Origin: Sphingobacteriales bacterium | Lineage (GTDB): Bacteria; Bacteroidota; Bacteroidia; Chitinophagales; UBA2359 | Direction: 5' to 3' | Assembly: GCA_016711295.1 (NCBI GenBank) | Contig: JADJTE010000001.1 | Span: 558,001 to 622,000 of the forward strand | DNA: 64,000 bases | Part shown: positions 39,245 to 48,355 of the stretch, piece by piece | Numbering within the stretch: position 1 is the stretch's first letter | Layout of the letters: the number at the start of each line of letters is the position of its first letter | Program-made: the position numbers and the translations under genes | The notes under the pieces: model-generated | Database searches by the model: none | Told to the model about the DNA's origin: nothing | The model's input: only the letters and a program-made list of their open reading frames with translations

Positions 39245-40675
39245 ATGTGTGGATTAGTCGGCTTTACGGGTCATACCGATGTGGTATATGACCTTATTTT
39301 GGGTCTTACTGCCCTCCAACACCGCGGTCAAGATGCTGCGGGTATTATTACGTTCAAGGAGCATTTCAGGACCCGCAAAGCCTTGGGCTTGGTGAGCGAT
39401 ATATTTCAGGAGCGGCATCTACCACGCTTGGTGGGCAATATCGGGATTGGGCATGTGCGCTATACTACGCAAGGCTCTAATAATGTAGAAAACGCCCAGC
39501 CTTTTTCTGCTAATTATCCGTTTGGTTTGGCAATGGTACACAATGGCAATGTCACTAATTTTGTCGAGCTGCGCCAGCGTCTTTATGAACAATACCATAT
39601 TTTGCCCGAAACCTCTAACGACCTCGAACTGATTTTATATACCTTAGCCTCCGAATTGACCCAAAAAGACCTCAAAAACCTGAGTACCGACCATATTTTT
39701 GAAGCAGTAGCAGCCACCCAAGCCCAAGTAAAAGGCGCGTATGCCGTTATTTGCATTATTGCTAACTACGGTTTGTTGGCTTTTATGGACCCGCACGGCA
39801 TCAGACCTTTGGTATTGGGCAAACAAACCGATGCGAATGGTAAAACAACCTATGCTTTTGCGTCCGAAACAACCTGCTTCGATTATTTAGAGTATGAAAC
39901 GCTCTATGATTTGGGTCCGGGCGAAGCCGTATTTATCGACCGCGATTTTCAAGTGCATCGGCGCAATTGCCACGTCAAGCAGCCCGCTTTTTGTGTATTT
40001 GAAACTATCTATTTTGCTCGTGAAGATGCTATTATGCACCGCCGTTTGGTAGCTGCCGAGCGGGTGCGTATGGGGCGCATGTTGGCAAAAAAGGTGCGCG
40101 AAGCTAATTTGCAGCCCGATATAGTGATAGATGTGCCTTCGTCGGGCTATTTCGCTGCTTCGGGTTTAGCCGAAGCCTTGGGCATACCTTATCGGCGCGG
40201 CTTTGTGAAAAACAACCACGTAGGGCGCAGTTTTATTTCGCCCACCCAAAAGCAACGCGACGATGTAGTCAAAAAGAAGCTCAACCCCATCAGAGCCATA
40301 GTAGCGGGCAAAAAAGTGGCAGTTGTAGACGACTCGATTGTGCGCGGCACCACCTCGAAACGCATCGTGCGCCTACTCAAAAATGCGGGCGCGGCAGCGG
40401 TTTATTTTATTTCTGCCGCGCCGCCCATCACCAACCCCTGTGTGTATGGTATAGATATGGCGGTAAGCACCGAACTAATTGCAGCACAGCGCAGTCATGA
40501 AGAAATAGCTGCCTATATCGGTGCCGATGCGCTCATCTATCAATCCTTAGCCGATTTGCAAGCCCTATATGCCGATTTGCCCGGTTGCTACGCTTGTTTT
40601 TCGGGCAAATATCCGGTTGATGGCTCCAACGAACTGATAGATGTAGTAGCTGCCGAGCGTTTGGAACAACGCTAA
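39245..40675 (+). CDS. purF: Amidophosphoribosyltransferase
   Basis: A 476-residue PurF, first committed step of purine synthesis. The N-terminal glutaminase has Cys2 exposed after Met removal (MCGLVGF), then ALQHRGQDAAGI and MVHNGNVTNF. The C-terminal PRTase domain has the PRPP loop VAVVDDSIVRGTTSKRIV and GFVKNNHVGRSFI. The gene is complete. It is separated from purC-purD-purN by the Fic/HsdS island and the tandem arrays, so it may depend on its own promoter in 39136-39244; no TAnnTTTG box was found there. Confidence 0.96.
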   Translation: MCGLVGFTGHTDVVYDLILGLTALQHRGQDAAGIITFKEHFRTRKALGLVSDIFQERHLPRLVGNIGIGHVRYTTQGSNNVENAQPFSANYPFGLAMVHNGNVTNFVELRQRLYEQYHILPETSNDLELILYTLASELTQKDLKNLSTDHIFEAVAATQAQVKGAYAVICIIANYGLLAFMDPHGIRPLVLGKQTDANGKTTYAFASETTCFDYLEYETLYDLGPGEAVFIDRDFQVHRRNCHVKQPAFCVFETIYFAREDAIMHRRLVAAERVRMGRMLAKKVREANLQPDIVIDVPSSGYFAASGLAEALGIPYRRGFVKNNHVGRSFISPTQKQRDDVVKKKLNPIRAIVAGKKVAVVDDSIVRGTTSKRIVRLLKNAGAAAVYFISAAPPITNPCVYGIDMAVSTELIAAQRSHEEIAAYIGADALIYQSLADLQALYADLPGCYACFSGKYPVDGSNELIDVVAAERLEQR

Positions 40676-40703
40676 ATGATGCGTTTTTATGGCTCCCAAA
40701 CAA

Positions 40704-40743
40704 AAATTATCCCTAAGAGCATGGCTGCTTTTAGGGATAATTT
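40704..40743. terminator. Terminator between purF and the stress protein gene
   Basis: Perfect 13-bp stem AAATTATCCCTAA (40704-40716) with TTAGGGATAATTT (40731-40743), in both orientations next to A/T runs. Confidence 0.85.
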
Positions 40744-40749
40744 AAGGGC

Positions 40750-41556
40750 TTAACCGTGTAATACTAATACGGGTTTGACCATTTGTTGCACGATGGCTTT
40801 GACGCGGCTACGGTGGAATAGTCGATGCAAAAACGTATGTTGGTGAGCAATAGTACAAAGTATGCCTATGTCGTTGTTGTTGATAAAATCGCCGATAGCG
40901 TCAGCTACATCGTCGCTATTTAGGTAGTTGAACGTTAGGGTCATATCGCCGAGTGCGGCTTGCAATTGTTGTTCTTGTTCTGTTTTGGGTTGGGTATCGT
41001 TGTCAGGGCATACGTGTAGCACGTCAAGTACTTCGGCGCGTATGGTGTCGACAAAAGTGCGCAGTATATCGGCGTTTTGGCTACTGATGGGTTTGAGGTC
41101 GGAGGCAAATACCAACACGGGGTTATCTTCATATACCGCGTCGATGGGCACAATCAAGGTAGATAGTAGCGTATGCGCCACCACGCTGGCGGCGTTAGAC
41201 CCCAATATTCCTGCAATACCCGAAGCCCCTGTACTACCCAACACCAGCAAATCGCTGGGGTTTTCGGCGATATGTTCGGTAATGCCGCTGGGCAAAAAAT
41301 CGACTTGGCAGGAACTTTTGATGACCAAGTCGGGGTATGAAAATTTGGCGACCCAACTATCAAGTGCCTCGCGCTTGGCTTCGAGGAGGTCTTCCATGAA
41401 GTAGGCATTCCATACATTATTATCTACTACTTGCGTAGGGTGTGCAAAGTGCAAAACGGTTATCTCGGCAGACATACGTGTAGCAATCTCTATGGCGTAA
41501 CGCATGGCGTTCTCGGCACAGGTCGAGAAATCAGTAGCAACAATTATTTGTTTCAT
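40750..41556 (-). CDS. Universal stress protein, two Usp domains
   Basis: A 268-residue tandem Usp. Domain 1 starts IIVATDFSTCAENAMRYAI and holds the ATP-loop pattern LGSTGASGIAGILGSNAASVV (G-x2-G-x9-G-S). Domain 2 (from about 150) keeps the LVFASDLKPI start but its nucleotide loop is degenerate. It lies directly downstream of the cbb3 locus on the same strand. In many bacteria Usp proteins are in the Fnr/low-oxygen regulon; that link is inferred here. A MITE sits in its 5' leader. Confidence 0.92.
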   Translation of the reverse strand: MKQIIVATDFSTCAENAMRYAIEIATRMSAEITVLHFAHPTQVVDNNVWNAYFMEDLLEAKREALDSWVAKFSYPDLVIKSSCQVDFLPSGITEHIAENPSDLLVLGSTGASGIAGILGSNAASVVAHTLLSTLIVPIDAVYEDNPVLVFASDLKPISSQNADILRTFVDTIRAEVLDVLHVCPDNDTQPKTEQEQQLQAALGDMTLTFNYLNSDDVADAIGDFINNNDIGILCTIAHQHTFLHRLFHRSRVKAIVQQMVKPVLVLHG

Positions 41557-41584
41557 TGTTATTATTTGTTTTTCTAAATGATTG

Positions 41585-41697
41585 GTAACTATTTAGGGTA
41601 TAGGGTTTTGGGTATGGGGTAATGAGCAATGCTTATCTAATAATGCCTAACATCGCCGCCTATTCGATTAGTTCCCCCTACAAGGCTAAATAGTTAC
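41585..41697 (+). repeat. MITE-like element, copy 4, with perfect 8-bp target duplication
   Basis: Ends GTAACTATTTAG and CTAAATAGTTAC are perfect inverted repeats. The flanks are AATGATTG on both sides (41577-41584 and 41698-41705). It lies between the likely usp promoter (41766) and the usp ATG. This is the clearest evidence that the family moves by transposition. The rest of 41706-41927 holds no gene. Confidence 0.92.
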
Positions 41698-41765
41698 AAT
41701 GATTGATAAGATATAAAGCAGTATCTATACTCGCTTTGCCGAGTAGCCAATAGCTACCAACACAG

Positions 41766-41773
41766 CAAAGATA
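41766..41773 (-). promoter_or_regulatory. -7 box TATCTTTG of the stress protein gene
   Basis: TAnnTTTG on the minus strand; leader of about 200 bases that includes the MITE. Confidence 0.45.
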
Positions 41774-41927
41774 CAGCAATCTACACTATTATAGGCATTA
41801 TGTTTTTGTTAATTTTGGGCATGGCAGCCCAAAAATGCAATATTGATTTAAAATAAAAAATAAATTATGATTTTACACGTATTATATTCTGACAAAATGA
41901 CCATTTTGCCCTACTATTTGTCCTGCT

Positions 41928-42656
41928 TTATTTTGCTTGGTGGCAGCAACTTACTGCGCATTTGCCGCCGTGCATGTCCATACTTGGGCTGATGTAGGGA
42001 ATACCCAAGCCCATACCACGTACAATAAGCAGTATAGCTACGCTAGCAATAGCGTATGGCAATAAGCGATTGATTCGTTGTTTGATATTTATCGGTATAT
42101 ATTTGCCAAAAATCATGATGCTTGCCATCATGGGTGTAGTGCCCATACCAAAGGCAAACATCAGCCACGCACTATGCACATTGCTACCCGTAGCTACTGC
42201 CGCAGCTAAGGCGACGTATGTCAGCCCGCAAGGTAGCCAACCATTGAGCCAGCCTATCAGAAAATAGGTGGCGGGGTGGCGGGCATTGGTCAATAGGTGC
42301 GACAAGTAAGGATTTAGGCGGGCATAGAAACGGCGGTGCAACCAAGTAGAACGCAAGCGAGGTAGGTATTGTTGGGCTAAACCCAGCAATATCAGTGTGC
42401 CTGCAATGATAGACAAGTATTGCTGCCACCCGAATAAACTAATGCCTGCCCCCAACGACCCTACTATTGCTCCTAAGAAAGCATAGCTGCTCGACCGACC
42501 AATATGGTAAAGCGCAATAGCGAGGTATTTCGATACACCATTCAGCCGATAGACGGGCAGCGACAAAGCAAGCGGACCACACATGCCTACACAGTGAAAA
42601 CTGCCCAATATGCCCAACATAAAGCCCGATGCCGCTAATAGCCAAAGTTGGTTCAT
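41928..42656 (-). CDS. TauE/SafE-like membrane protein of the cbb3 locus
   Basis: A 242-residue protein with about six helices. It has GSFHCVGMCGPLA near the N-terminus (conserved His, Cys, Met, Cys, suited to copper), then IGWLNGWLPCGLTYVAL. The C-terminal tail has His, Met and Cys (MDMHGGKCAVSCCHQ), also suited to copper. Such proteins sit next to ccoG/H in many Bacteroidota and are thought to help heme-copper assembly or copper export. The ATG overlaps the FixH-like gene stop by four bases. Confidence 0.85.
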   Translation of the reverse strand: MNQLWLLAASGFMLGILGSFHCVGMCGPLALSLPVYRLNGVSKYLAIALYHIGRSSSYAFLGAIVGSLGAGISLFGWQQYLSIIAGTLILLGLAQQYLPRLRSTWLHRRFYARLNPYLSHLLTNARHPATYFLIGWLNGWLPCGLTYVALAAAVATGSNVHSAWLMFAFGMGTTPMMASIMIFGKYIPINIKQRINRLLPYAIASVAILLIVRGMGLGIPYISPSMDMHGGKCAVSCCHQAK

Positions 42657-43096
42657 AATGCAATATTGATGTCTTGTTCGTGGTAATATGCTTTGCCTTC
42701 ATTCTCCCAAGAGAGCCGCGCCCGATAAAATCCTTGTACTAAACGTTGGTCGTTGATGTTTTGTATGCCGTTGGCATCGGGCAATAGCGGTAGCACGAGG
42801 TCTTTTTGGCGGTCGTTGGGCTTGAGCAGTTCTATGGTGCCTTTACTCAACTGTTGGCAGGTGGTAGGTGGCAAAACGATGCGCAATTGCCCTGCTTGGC
42901 TTTGCAAGATGAGTTGGTCAGTAGCTACTGCTTGTAAGTTATGGGTAGCATCTATAATTTGTTGGTGTCGCAATTCGCGGGCGTAATAATCCTTGTCCAT
43001 CATATCGTTGGTTTGTTGCGATGCGACATAAACCATGCCCATCATACTCACCAAAAAAACAATGATAACGCCTAAAATGCCGTAGCCCCAATTCAT
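42653..43096 (-). CDS. FixH/CcoH-like oxidase assembly protein
   Basis: A 147-residue protein with one N-terminal helix (YGILGVIIVFLVSMMGMVYVA) and then QTNDMMDKDYYARELRHQQIIDAT, the usual FixH start (D-x-Y-x-x-x-L). The periplasmic part is beta-rich and ends YHEQDINIAL. CcoH stabilises the cbb3 complex with CcoG, CcoI and CcoS. It lies between ccoG and the TauE/SafE-like gene. Confidence 0.85.
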   Translation of the reverse strand: MNWGYGILGVIIVFLVSMMGMVYVASQQTNDMMDKDYYARELRHQQIIDATHNLQAVATDQLILQSQAGQLRIVLPPTTCQQLSKGTIELLKPNDRQKDLVLPLLPDANGIQNINDQRLVQGFYRARLSWENEGKAYYHEQDINIAL

Positions 43097-43130
43097 GGTA
43101 TGATAATTTGCTTGGGTGGTAGGTGATTGA

Positions 43131-44534
43131 TTATTGAAAAGGTCCCAAAAATTTGGTTTCTACAGTTTGTATATGTCGTTCGCCGCTATACACCGACAAG
43201 GCTATATGGCTACTGCGCTGCACGACCTGTTCTTTGGGTATATCGACAAAAAAGGTAATCTCGTTGATAGATTCTTTTTTGAGCACTATATCGGGATTGC
43301 CCACCAAACGAATTGCACCATTATCTACCCCATCTAATTGGAGCGATATAGGTAGGTCTTTATTGGTTTTGTTGATAATTTTAGCTTCGTATAGGTTGCT
43401 AATTTTGTTATCGCTTGTTTCCTGAAACAATTGCCCTCTGGCACGCGACACATATACATCTATGGTTTTGCGGGTAGCCACCAAGCCTATCATCAGGGCA
43501 GACAATAAGACCAACAAAGCGGTATAGGCTTTCATGCGGTTATTGAATCGGAATTTGCGTCCCGTATTGATTTCGTTTTCTGACGCATAGCGAATTAGTC
43601 CTTTTGGAAAGGATAGCTTTTCCATGACTGCGTCGCAGGCATCAATACATGCCGTACAACCCACACACTCCATCTGTACGCCGTTGCGTATGTCTATGCC
43701 CGTAGGACATACTTGTACGCATTTTTTGCAATCGATACAATCGCCGAATGTTCGTGTAGCATTTTTGTTATACTTGCCTCGTGGTTCGCCTCTTTTGTGG
43801 TCGTAGGCTATTTGCATTGTGTCGGGGTCGAACAATACACTTTGCAAACGCCCATAGGGGCATATTGTAGTGCACACTATATCGCGCACAAAGGCGAATA
43901 CCGAATAAAAAAGCAAGGCAAAACCCAACAAACCCAACAATAGCCCTATATGTTCAAGGGGCTGCCCCATCATCTCCCATAAGCGGTCTATTCCTACTAC
44001 ATAGGCTAAAAATGTATTGGCGATGAGCCACGAGAAGCCCAAAAACAAGGCATGTTTGAGGGTTTTTTTTCCTATTTTTGTTGCTGTCCAAGGCGACTCG
44101 TTCAGTTTCCTCTGCTGGCTGGGCGAGCCTTCTATCCACCACTCTATACGCCGAAACACAAATTCCATAAAAATTGTTTGCGGGCAAGCCCAGCCGCAGA
44201 ATAAGCGTCCGTATACTACTGTAAATAATGCGATAAATACGATGAACGTAATCATAGCAACAGCAAAGATGAAGAAGTCTTGGGGCCAAAATATCTTACT
44301 GAACAGTATAAATTTGCCATCAACGACGTTTATCAGCACAAAAGGCATGTCATTGACCTTGATAAAAGGAATGACAAAAAATACTGCTAAATAGAGCCAG
44401 GCCAATTTCTGGCGTATTGAATACCATTTCCCTTCGGGCATTAAGGCATAAACCCAATTTCGTTTGCCTCCTTCGGTTACCGAACTTATGCGGTCGCGGT
44501 AAGAATCTGCTTGCAATAATTCGTCTTCTCTCAT
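43131..44534 (-). CDS. ccoG: CcoG/FixG ferredoxin-like membrane protein
   Basis: A 467-residue protein with five or so helices. N-terminal Cys site GRLFCGWACPQTIFMEFVFRR; then two [4Fe-4S] ferredoxin motifs, DCIDCKKCVQVCPTGIDIR and ECVGCTACIDACDAVMEK. A C-terminal periplasmic Ig-like part ends in IALSVYSGERHIQTVETKFLGPF. CcoG reduces copper for the cbb3 active site. It stands downstream of ccoP in the usual cco order. Confidence 0.95.
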   Translation of the reverse strand: MREDELLQADSYRDRISSVTEGGKRNWVYALMPEGKWYSIRQKLAWLYLAVFFVIPFIKVNDMPFVLINVVDGKFILFSKIFWPQDFFIFAVAMITFIVFIALFTVVYGRLFCGWACPQTIFMEFVFRRIEWWIEGSPSQQRKLNESPWTATKIGKKTLKHALFLGFSWLIANTFLAYVVGIDRLWEMMGQPLEHIGLLLGLLGFALLFYSVFAFVRDIVCTTICPYGRLQSVLFDPDTMQIAYDHKRGEPRGKYNKNATRTFGDCIDCKKCVQVCPTGIDIRNGVQMECVGCTACIDACDAVMEKLSFPKGLIRYASENEINTGRKFRFNNRMKAYTALLVLLSALMIGLVATRKTIDVYVSRARGQLFQETSDNKISNLYEAKIINKTNKDLPISLQLDGVDNGAIRLVGNPDIVLKKESINEITFFVDIPKEQVVQRSSHIALSVYSGERHIQTVETKFLGPFQ

Positions 44535-44571
44535 AAAAACGGTTAGCGTAGCTACTTTGTTTTGGTCGGTT

Positions 44572-45738
44572 TTAGTGTTTTTGGGCTATCGTATCGGCGG
44601 GGGCGGCAGTGCTATCGGCGGGGGTGGCTGCGGCAGTTGCAATATTGCCTTGCGGTTCTTTGCCGCCGCTTAGGTTACTGCCTGCTATACTGTGTACGAA
44701 ACTGGATAATTGGGCTATTTGGTGGGGCGAAAAATCGTCTTTCCACGATTTCATGCCTTTGTCAGGATAGCCGTATTTAATGGTCTTGAATATATCGGGC
44801 ATTTTATCGCCGTGAAGCCAATGGTTATCGGTCAGGTTAGGACCTACGCCGCCGGGTTTGCTTGCACCATTTTCGCTATGACAAGCTGCGCATTGGGCGA
44901 CAAATATTTTCTGCCCCGCTGCTATATCGGCTTCGCCCAATAGTTTTACGGTATTTTCGTCCACATTATTGGCTTGTTTTTTCAGGTATTCGGCTTTGGC
45001 TTCTTCGGCGGCAGCCATTTCCATTCTAAACTCTTCTAACTGCAAAGGAGCCGATTCTGCTACGTGGTATCGCCACAAATAGACTATCGCAATTAGGATA
45101 CTCATAGCAAAAGCAAACGTAAACCAAGACGGCGTTACATTATCTAATTCGCGTATGCCATCGTAGGAGTGCCCCGTATCGATGTCGGCTTCTTCCTCAA
45201 TGGATCTAAAATTGTTGACTTTTGCCCACCAACGCATAAAACGCGCTTGTAGGCTTGGACGCGCCGCCACAGAGGGTTTGGCAACTTTGCTCGTACCTTT
45301 TAAAAACTGCCTAACACGCAGCGACAAAAAGGCTATCAGTAATAGTTCGAGCAGAATAGCCGATAATAAGACGACATAGAGCCAATTTGTATTGCCATCC
45401 GCTGCCTGAGCAGTTGTCTCAACGACGGCAGTCTGGGCTTGCAGTGTTTGTGGCAGCACCCAAGCCAAAGTAGCCCAGCCGAGCCAGAACAAAGTGTTGG
45501 AATGGGTAGATTTAGATTCTTTTTCGTAATACATGCGTGCAGACATAACCAATATTCTGCCTAAGATGTAAATAGGTAGCAGCAAACAAATGGCAATAAG
45601 CAACAAAAATAGATGACCGCTATCGGCGAATGAGGTTTCCGAAGTAGCAATCGGGGTAGGAGGCGTGGTTTGGGCAAGTAGTGGCATCGACACGCACGAT
45701 AGCCAAGCAGCCACAACAAAAATATATCGATTTGACAT
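44572..45738 (-). CDS. ccoP: cbb3 oxidase subunit III, mono-heme CcoP
   Basis: About 388 residues. ATG at 45738 starts a signal-like peptide (MSNRYIFVVAAWLSCVSMPLLAQ). Two more helices (FLLLIAICLLLPIYILGRIL and WLYVVLLSAILLELLLIAF) and a conserved CcoP helix (TPSWFTFAFAMSILIAIVYLWRYH) follow, then one cytochrome c domain with CAACH and Met ligand near GMKSWKDDFSP. Proteobacterial CcoP has two CxxCH motifs; here only one is seen, as is common in Bacteroidota. A Pro/Ala-rich tail ends the protein. Confidence 0.93.
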   Translation of the reverse strand: MSNRYIFVVAAWLSCVSMPLLAQTTPPTPIATSETSFADSGHLFLLLIAICLLLPIYILGRILVMSARMYYEKESKSTHSNTLFWLGWATLAWVLPQTLQAQTAVVETTAQAADGNTNWLYVVLLSAILLELLLIAFLSLRVRQFLKGTSKVAKPSVAARPSLQARFMRWWAKVNNFRSIEEEADIDTGHSYDGIRELDNVTPSWFTFAFAMSILIAIVYLWRYHVAESAPLQLEEFRMEMAAAEEAKAEYLKKQANNVDENTVKLLGEADIAAGQKIFVAQCAACHSENGASKPGGVGPNLTDNHWLHGDKMPDIFKTIKYGYPDKGMKSWKDDFSPHQIAQLSSFVHSIAGSNLSGGKEPQGNIATAAATPADSTAAPADTIAQKH

Positions 45739-45788
45739 GATAAATGGTTGAAAATAGGACAATTTAGCGGATAGAAGTAGCGTTTTTT

Positions 45789-45817
45789 TTGCCCTCGCTA
45801 CAAAATCACGAGGGCAA
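45789..45817. other. Hairpin between ccoQ and ccoP
   Basis: TTGCCCTCG (45789-45797) pairs with CGAGGGCAA (45809-45817). On the coding (minus) strand it is followed by A-runs, not T-runs, so it is probably an mRNA processing or stability structure rather than a terminator. Confidence 0.55.
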
Positions 45818-45837
45818 TTCTTTCTCGATGGCTATCC

Positions 45838-45999
45838 TTATTCGTCTAAGGGCAATTGTGCGATGCGGGCTAATTCGCGGCTATCTGTGCTATAAACCCA
45901 AGCCGTTACGAGGGCAAAAAATGCCACAAATAAAACCAAGGATATAATAGGATAGAGGCTTACGCCCACAATTTGTTCCAAATAAGTTGAAAATTTCAT
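45838..45999 (-). CDS. ccoQ: CcoQ-like small oxidase subunit
   Basis: A 53-residue protein, too short for many gene finders. It reads MKFSTYLEQIVGVSLYP, one helix IISLVLFVAFFALVTAWVYS, then TDSRELARIAQLPLDE. The helix followed by a short polar tail, and its place between ccoNO and ccoP, fit CcoQ. It protects the complex from oxygen in some bacteria. Confidence 0.88.
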   Translation of the reverse strand: MKFSTYLEQIVGVSLYPIISLVLFVAFFALVTAWVYSTDSRELARIAQLPLDE

Positions 46000-46035
46000 A
46001 ACAAGCAATAATTTGTATTATTAATTTTAATTTAT

Positions 46036-48171
46036 TTATGGTTGAGCCGACGCAGCGGCATCTTTGGCTTTGATGTCTGTTCCTAAGCGTTGTAGATAGG
46101 CTATAATGGCTATAATTTCCTTATCAGCACCAATTTTTATTTGGTTCTCGGTGAGCAATTTGTCGGCAATACCCTTTGCCTGCTTTTCTAAATCCTGATT
46201 GGCTTTGGCTTCGTAGCCGTCGGGATAAGGCACTCCGAGGTTGCGCATAGCATGTATTTTGGAATTAGTGCTTGCCACATTGATGCTATTGTCGAACAAC
46301 GATGGGTATGGCGGCATAACAGAGCCTGGTGCCATCGATGTGGGGTCGAGCATGTGATTGAAATGCCAACTATCGCCATATTTGCCGCCTATGCGTGCCA
46401 AGTCGGGTCCGGTGCGTTTGCTACCCCATTGGAATGGGTGGTCATATACAAATTCGCCTGCTTTGGAATAATCGCCGTAGCGCGTCACTTCGTAGCGGAA
46501 AGGGCGTATCATCTGTGAGTGGCAATTATAACAGCCTTCGCGGATATATATGTCGCGTCCTTGCAATTCTAAGGGTGTATAGGGTTTTACACTGCTGATA
46601 GTAGGTATATTTTGTTTGACCAAAAACGTGGGTATCATTTCGATAAGACCACCTAAACTAACCACTATCAAGCTCAATACTAACAATAAAATTGGGCGGC
46701 GTTCTATGACGCTATGCCAAATGCTGCCCGCTGGTGCTACATAATAAGGTGCTAAGGCGGGGGCTTCTGCCTCGTCATATTCAGAGAATACACCAGACCG
46801 CGCCGTTTTAATCAAATTATATACCATCACCAATACGCCCGCTAAATAGAGCGTACCGCCAATAGCTCGCAATAGATAAAACGGCACAACGGTTTGCACC
46901 ACGTCCATAAATTGGTATTGTAATTGTCCTTCGGGCGTAAATGCCGACATCATAAAATAAGAGCGGAATGCACTCCAATACATCGGTACGGCATATAATA
47001 TAATACCCAAAGTGCCTATCCAAAAGTGAGTAGATGCCAAGGACTTGGAATATAAGCGCGTATTGAACAGTTTAGGAATGAGCCAATACATCATGCCAAG
47101 GTCAAAATCCGTTCCAACCCCAAGGCACCTATGGACGTGCGCCACCGTCCAATCGCTATAATGTGATATGGCATTGACGTTTTTGAGCGACATCATCGGT
47201 CCTTCAAAAGTACTCATGCCATAACACGTGACCGCTACGACAAAAAATTTGAGTACGGGATCTACGCGCACTTTGTCCCAAGCACCGCGCAAGGTAAACA
47301 AGCCATTGAGCATACCGCCCCAACTGGGCAAAAGTAGCATAATAGAAAATACCGTACCCAAGGATTGCGCCCAATCGGGCAAGGCTGTATATAACAAATG
47401 GTGCGGACCTGCCCAGATATAGAGGAATATCAAACTCCAAAAATGGACAATACTAAGCCGATACGAATAGACAGGGCGGTCGGCGGCTTTGGGCAAAAAG
47501 TAATACATCAAGCCCAAATAAGGTGTAGTTAAGAAAAAAGCTACTGCATTGTGTCCGTACCACCACTGCACCAGCGCGTCTTGTACGCCTGCATAGACGG
47601 GGTAGCTTTTGAGGAATGATACGGGCACTTCGAGCGAATTGACGATGTGCAGCATCGCTACCGTCACCCACGAAGCCAGAAAAAACCAAATGGCTACGTA
47701 GAGGTGTCGCTCGCGGCGGGTAAGTATAGTACCAATCATATTGATACCAAATATAACCCATACGATAGTAATTAGCACATCAATAGGCCATTCTAATTCG
47801 GCATATTCCTTACCCGTCGTAAAGCCGCCCAATAGCGTCAGCGCGGCACAGACGATAATAAATTGCCAACCCCAAAAATGGATTTTGCTAAGGGTTGCGC
47901 TCCACATCGGTGCTTTGAGCAAACGCGGAATGGAATAATAAACAGCCGTAAATATCCCATTGCCTACAAAGGCGAAAATGACGGCATTGGTATGTACGGG
48001 ACGCAAACGCCCAAAAGATAGATAGGGCATGTATTCTGACAAATTCAAAGCTGGAAATACCAACTGAAAAGCAGCTATTACGCCCATCAACATGCCTACC
48101 ACACCCCAAGTAATACAGGCTATGGCAAACAATTTAGTAATTTTGTTGTCGTAATAAAATTTTTCTATCAT
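46036..48171 (-). CDS. ccoNO: cbb3 oxidase CcoN-CcoO fusion
   Basis: A 711-residue fusion. Residues 1-450: CcoN with PVHTNAVIFAFVGNGIF, WWYGHNAVAFFLTTPYLG (His ligands of heme b and CuB), WAGPHHLLYTALPDW (GPHH), and DWTVAHVH. Residues about 490-711: CcoO with one membrane helix (PILLLVLSLIVVSLGGLI), CYNCH heme c site and PGSVMPPYP (Met ligand). The segment right after HVH (about 47098-47130) reads RCLGVGTDFDLG where the family has VGALGWNGFLTFG, best explained by three compensating small deletions. Fusion of N and O is typical for this phylum. The terminal oxidase works at low oxygen. Confidence 0.95.
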   Translation of the reverse strand: MIEKFYYDNKITKLFAIACITWGVVGMLMGVIAAFQLVFPALNLSEYMPYLSFGRLRPVHTNAVIFAFVGNGIFTAVYYSIPRLLKAPMWSATLSKIHFWGWQFIIVCAALTLLGGFTTGKEYAELEWPIDVLITIVWVIFGINMIGTILTRRERHLYVAIWFFLASWVTVAMLHIVNSLEVPVSFLKSYPVYAGVQDALVQWWYGHNAVAFFLTTPYLGLMYYFLPKAADRPVYSYRLSIVHFWSLIFLYIWAGPHHLLYTALPDWAQSLGTVFSIMLLLPSWGGMLNGLFTLRGAWDKVRVDPVLKFFVVAVTCYGMSTFEGPMMSLKNVNAISHYSDWTVAHVHRCLGVGTDFDLGMMYWLIPKLFNTRLYSKSLASTHFWIGTLGIILYAVPMYWSAFRSYFMMSAFTPEGQLQYQFMDVVQTVVPFYLLRAIGGTLYLAGVLVMVYNLIKTARSGVFSEYDEAEAPALAPYYVAPAGSIWHSVIERRPILLLVLSLIVVSLGGLIEMIPTFLVKQNIPTISSVKPYTPLELQGRDIYIREGCYNCHSQMIRPFRYEVTRYGDYSKAGEFVYDHPFQWGSKRTGPDLARIGGKYGDSWHFNHMLDPTSMAPGSVMPPYPSLFDNSINVASTNSKIHAMRNLGVPYPDGYEAKANQDLEKQAKGIADKLLTENQIKIGADKEIIAIIAYLQRLGTDIKAKDAAASAQP

Positions 48172-48173
48172 AG

Positions 48174-48329
48174 TTATAGTTGTTTATTTTTTTGTTCGTC
48201 TAATAATATGCGTTTCGCAGGGCTGTCTACATCATCAAATTGCCCGTCTTTGACACCCCATAAAAACGCAGCCAAGAACCCAGCGGCTATGCCTATGCTG
48301 ATAAGTAGTAATAAGGCGATAACTATCAT
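48174..48329 (-). CDS. ccoS: CcoS-like oxidase assembly protein
   Basis: A 51-residue protein with one helix (MIVIALLLLISIGIAAGFLAAFLWGVKDGQFDDVDSPA is its start). The GQFDD-x-x-SPA-x-R-(I/M)-L motif is the CcoS hallmark. It lies two bases before ccoNO and behind ccoI, the usual order. CcoS is needed to place heme and copper in the oxidase. Confidence 0.92.
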   Translation of the reverse strand: MIVIALLLLISIGIAAGFLAAFLWGVKDGQFDDVDSPAKRILLDEQKNKQL

Positions 48330-48355
48330 GTGATTTGTGGTTAAAAGGATTATTC

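Noticed and set aside
45789..45817. Terminator between ccoQ and ccoP
   Set aside because: On the coding strand the hairpin is followed by A-runs, not T-runs.
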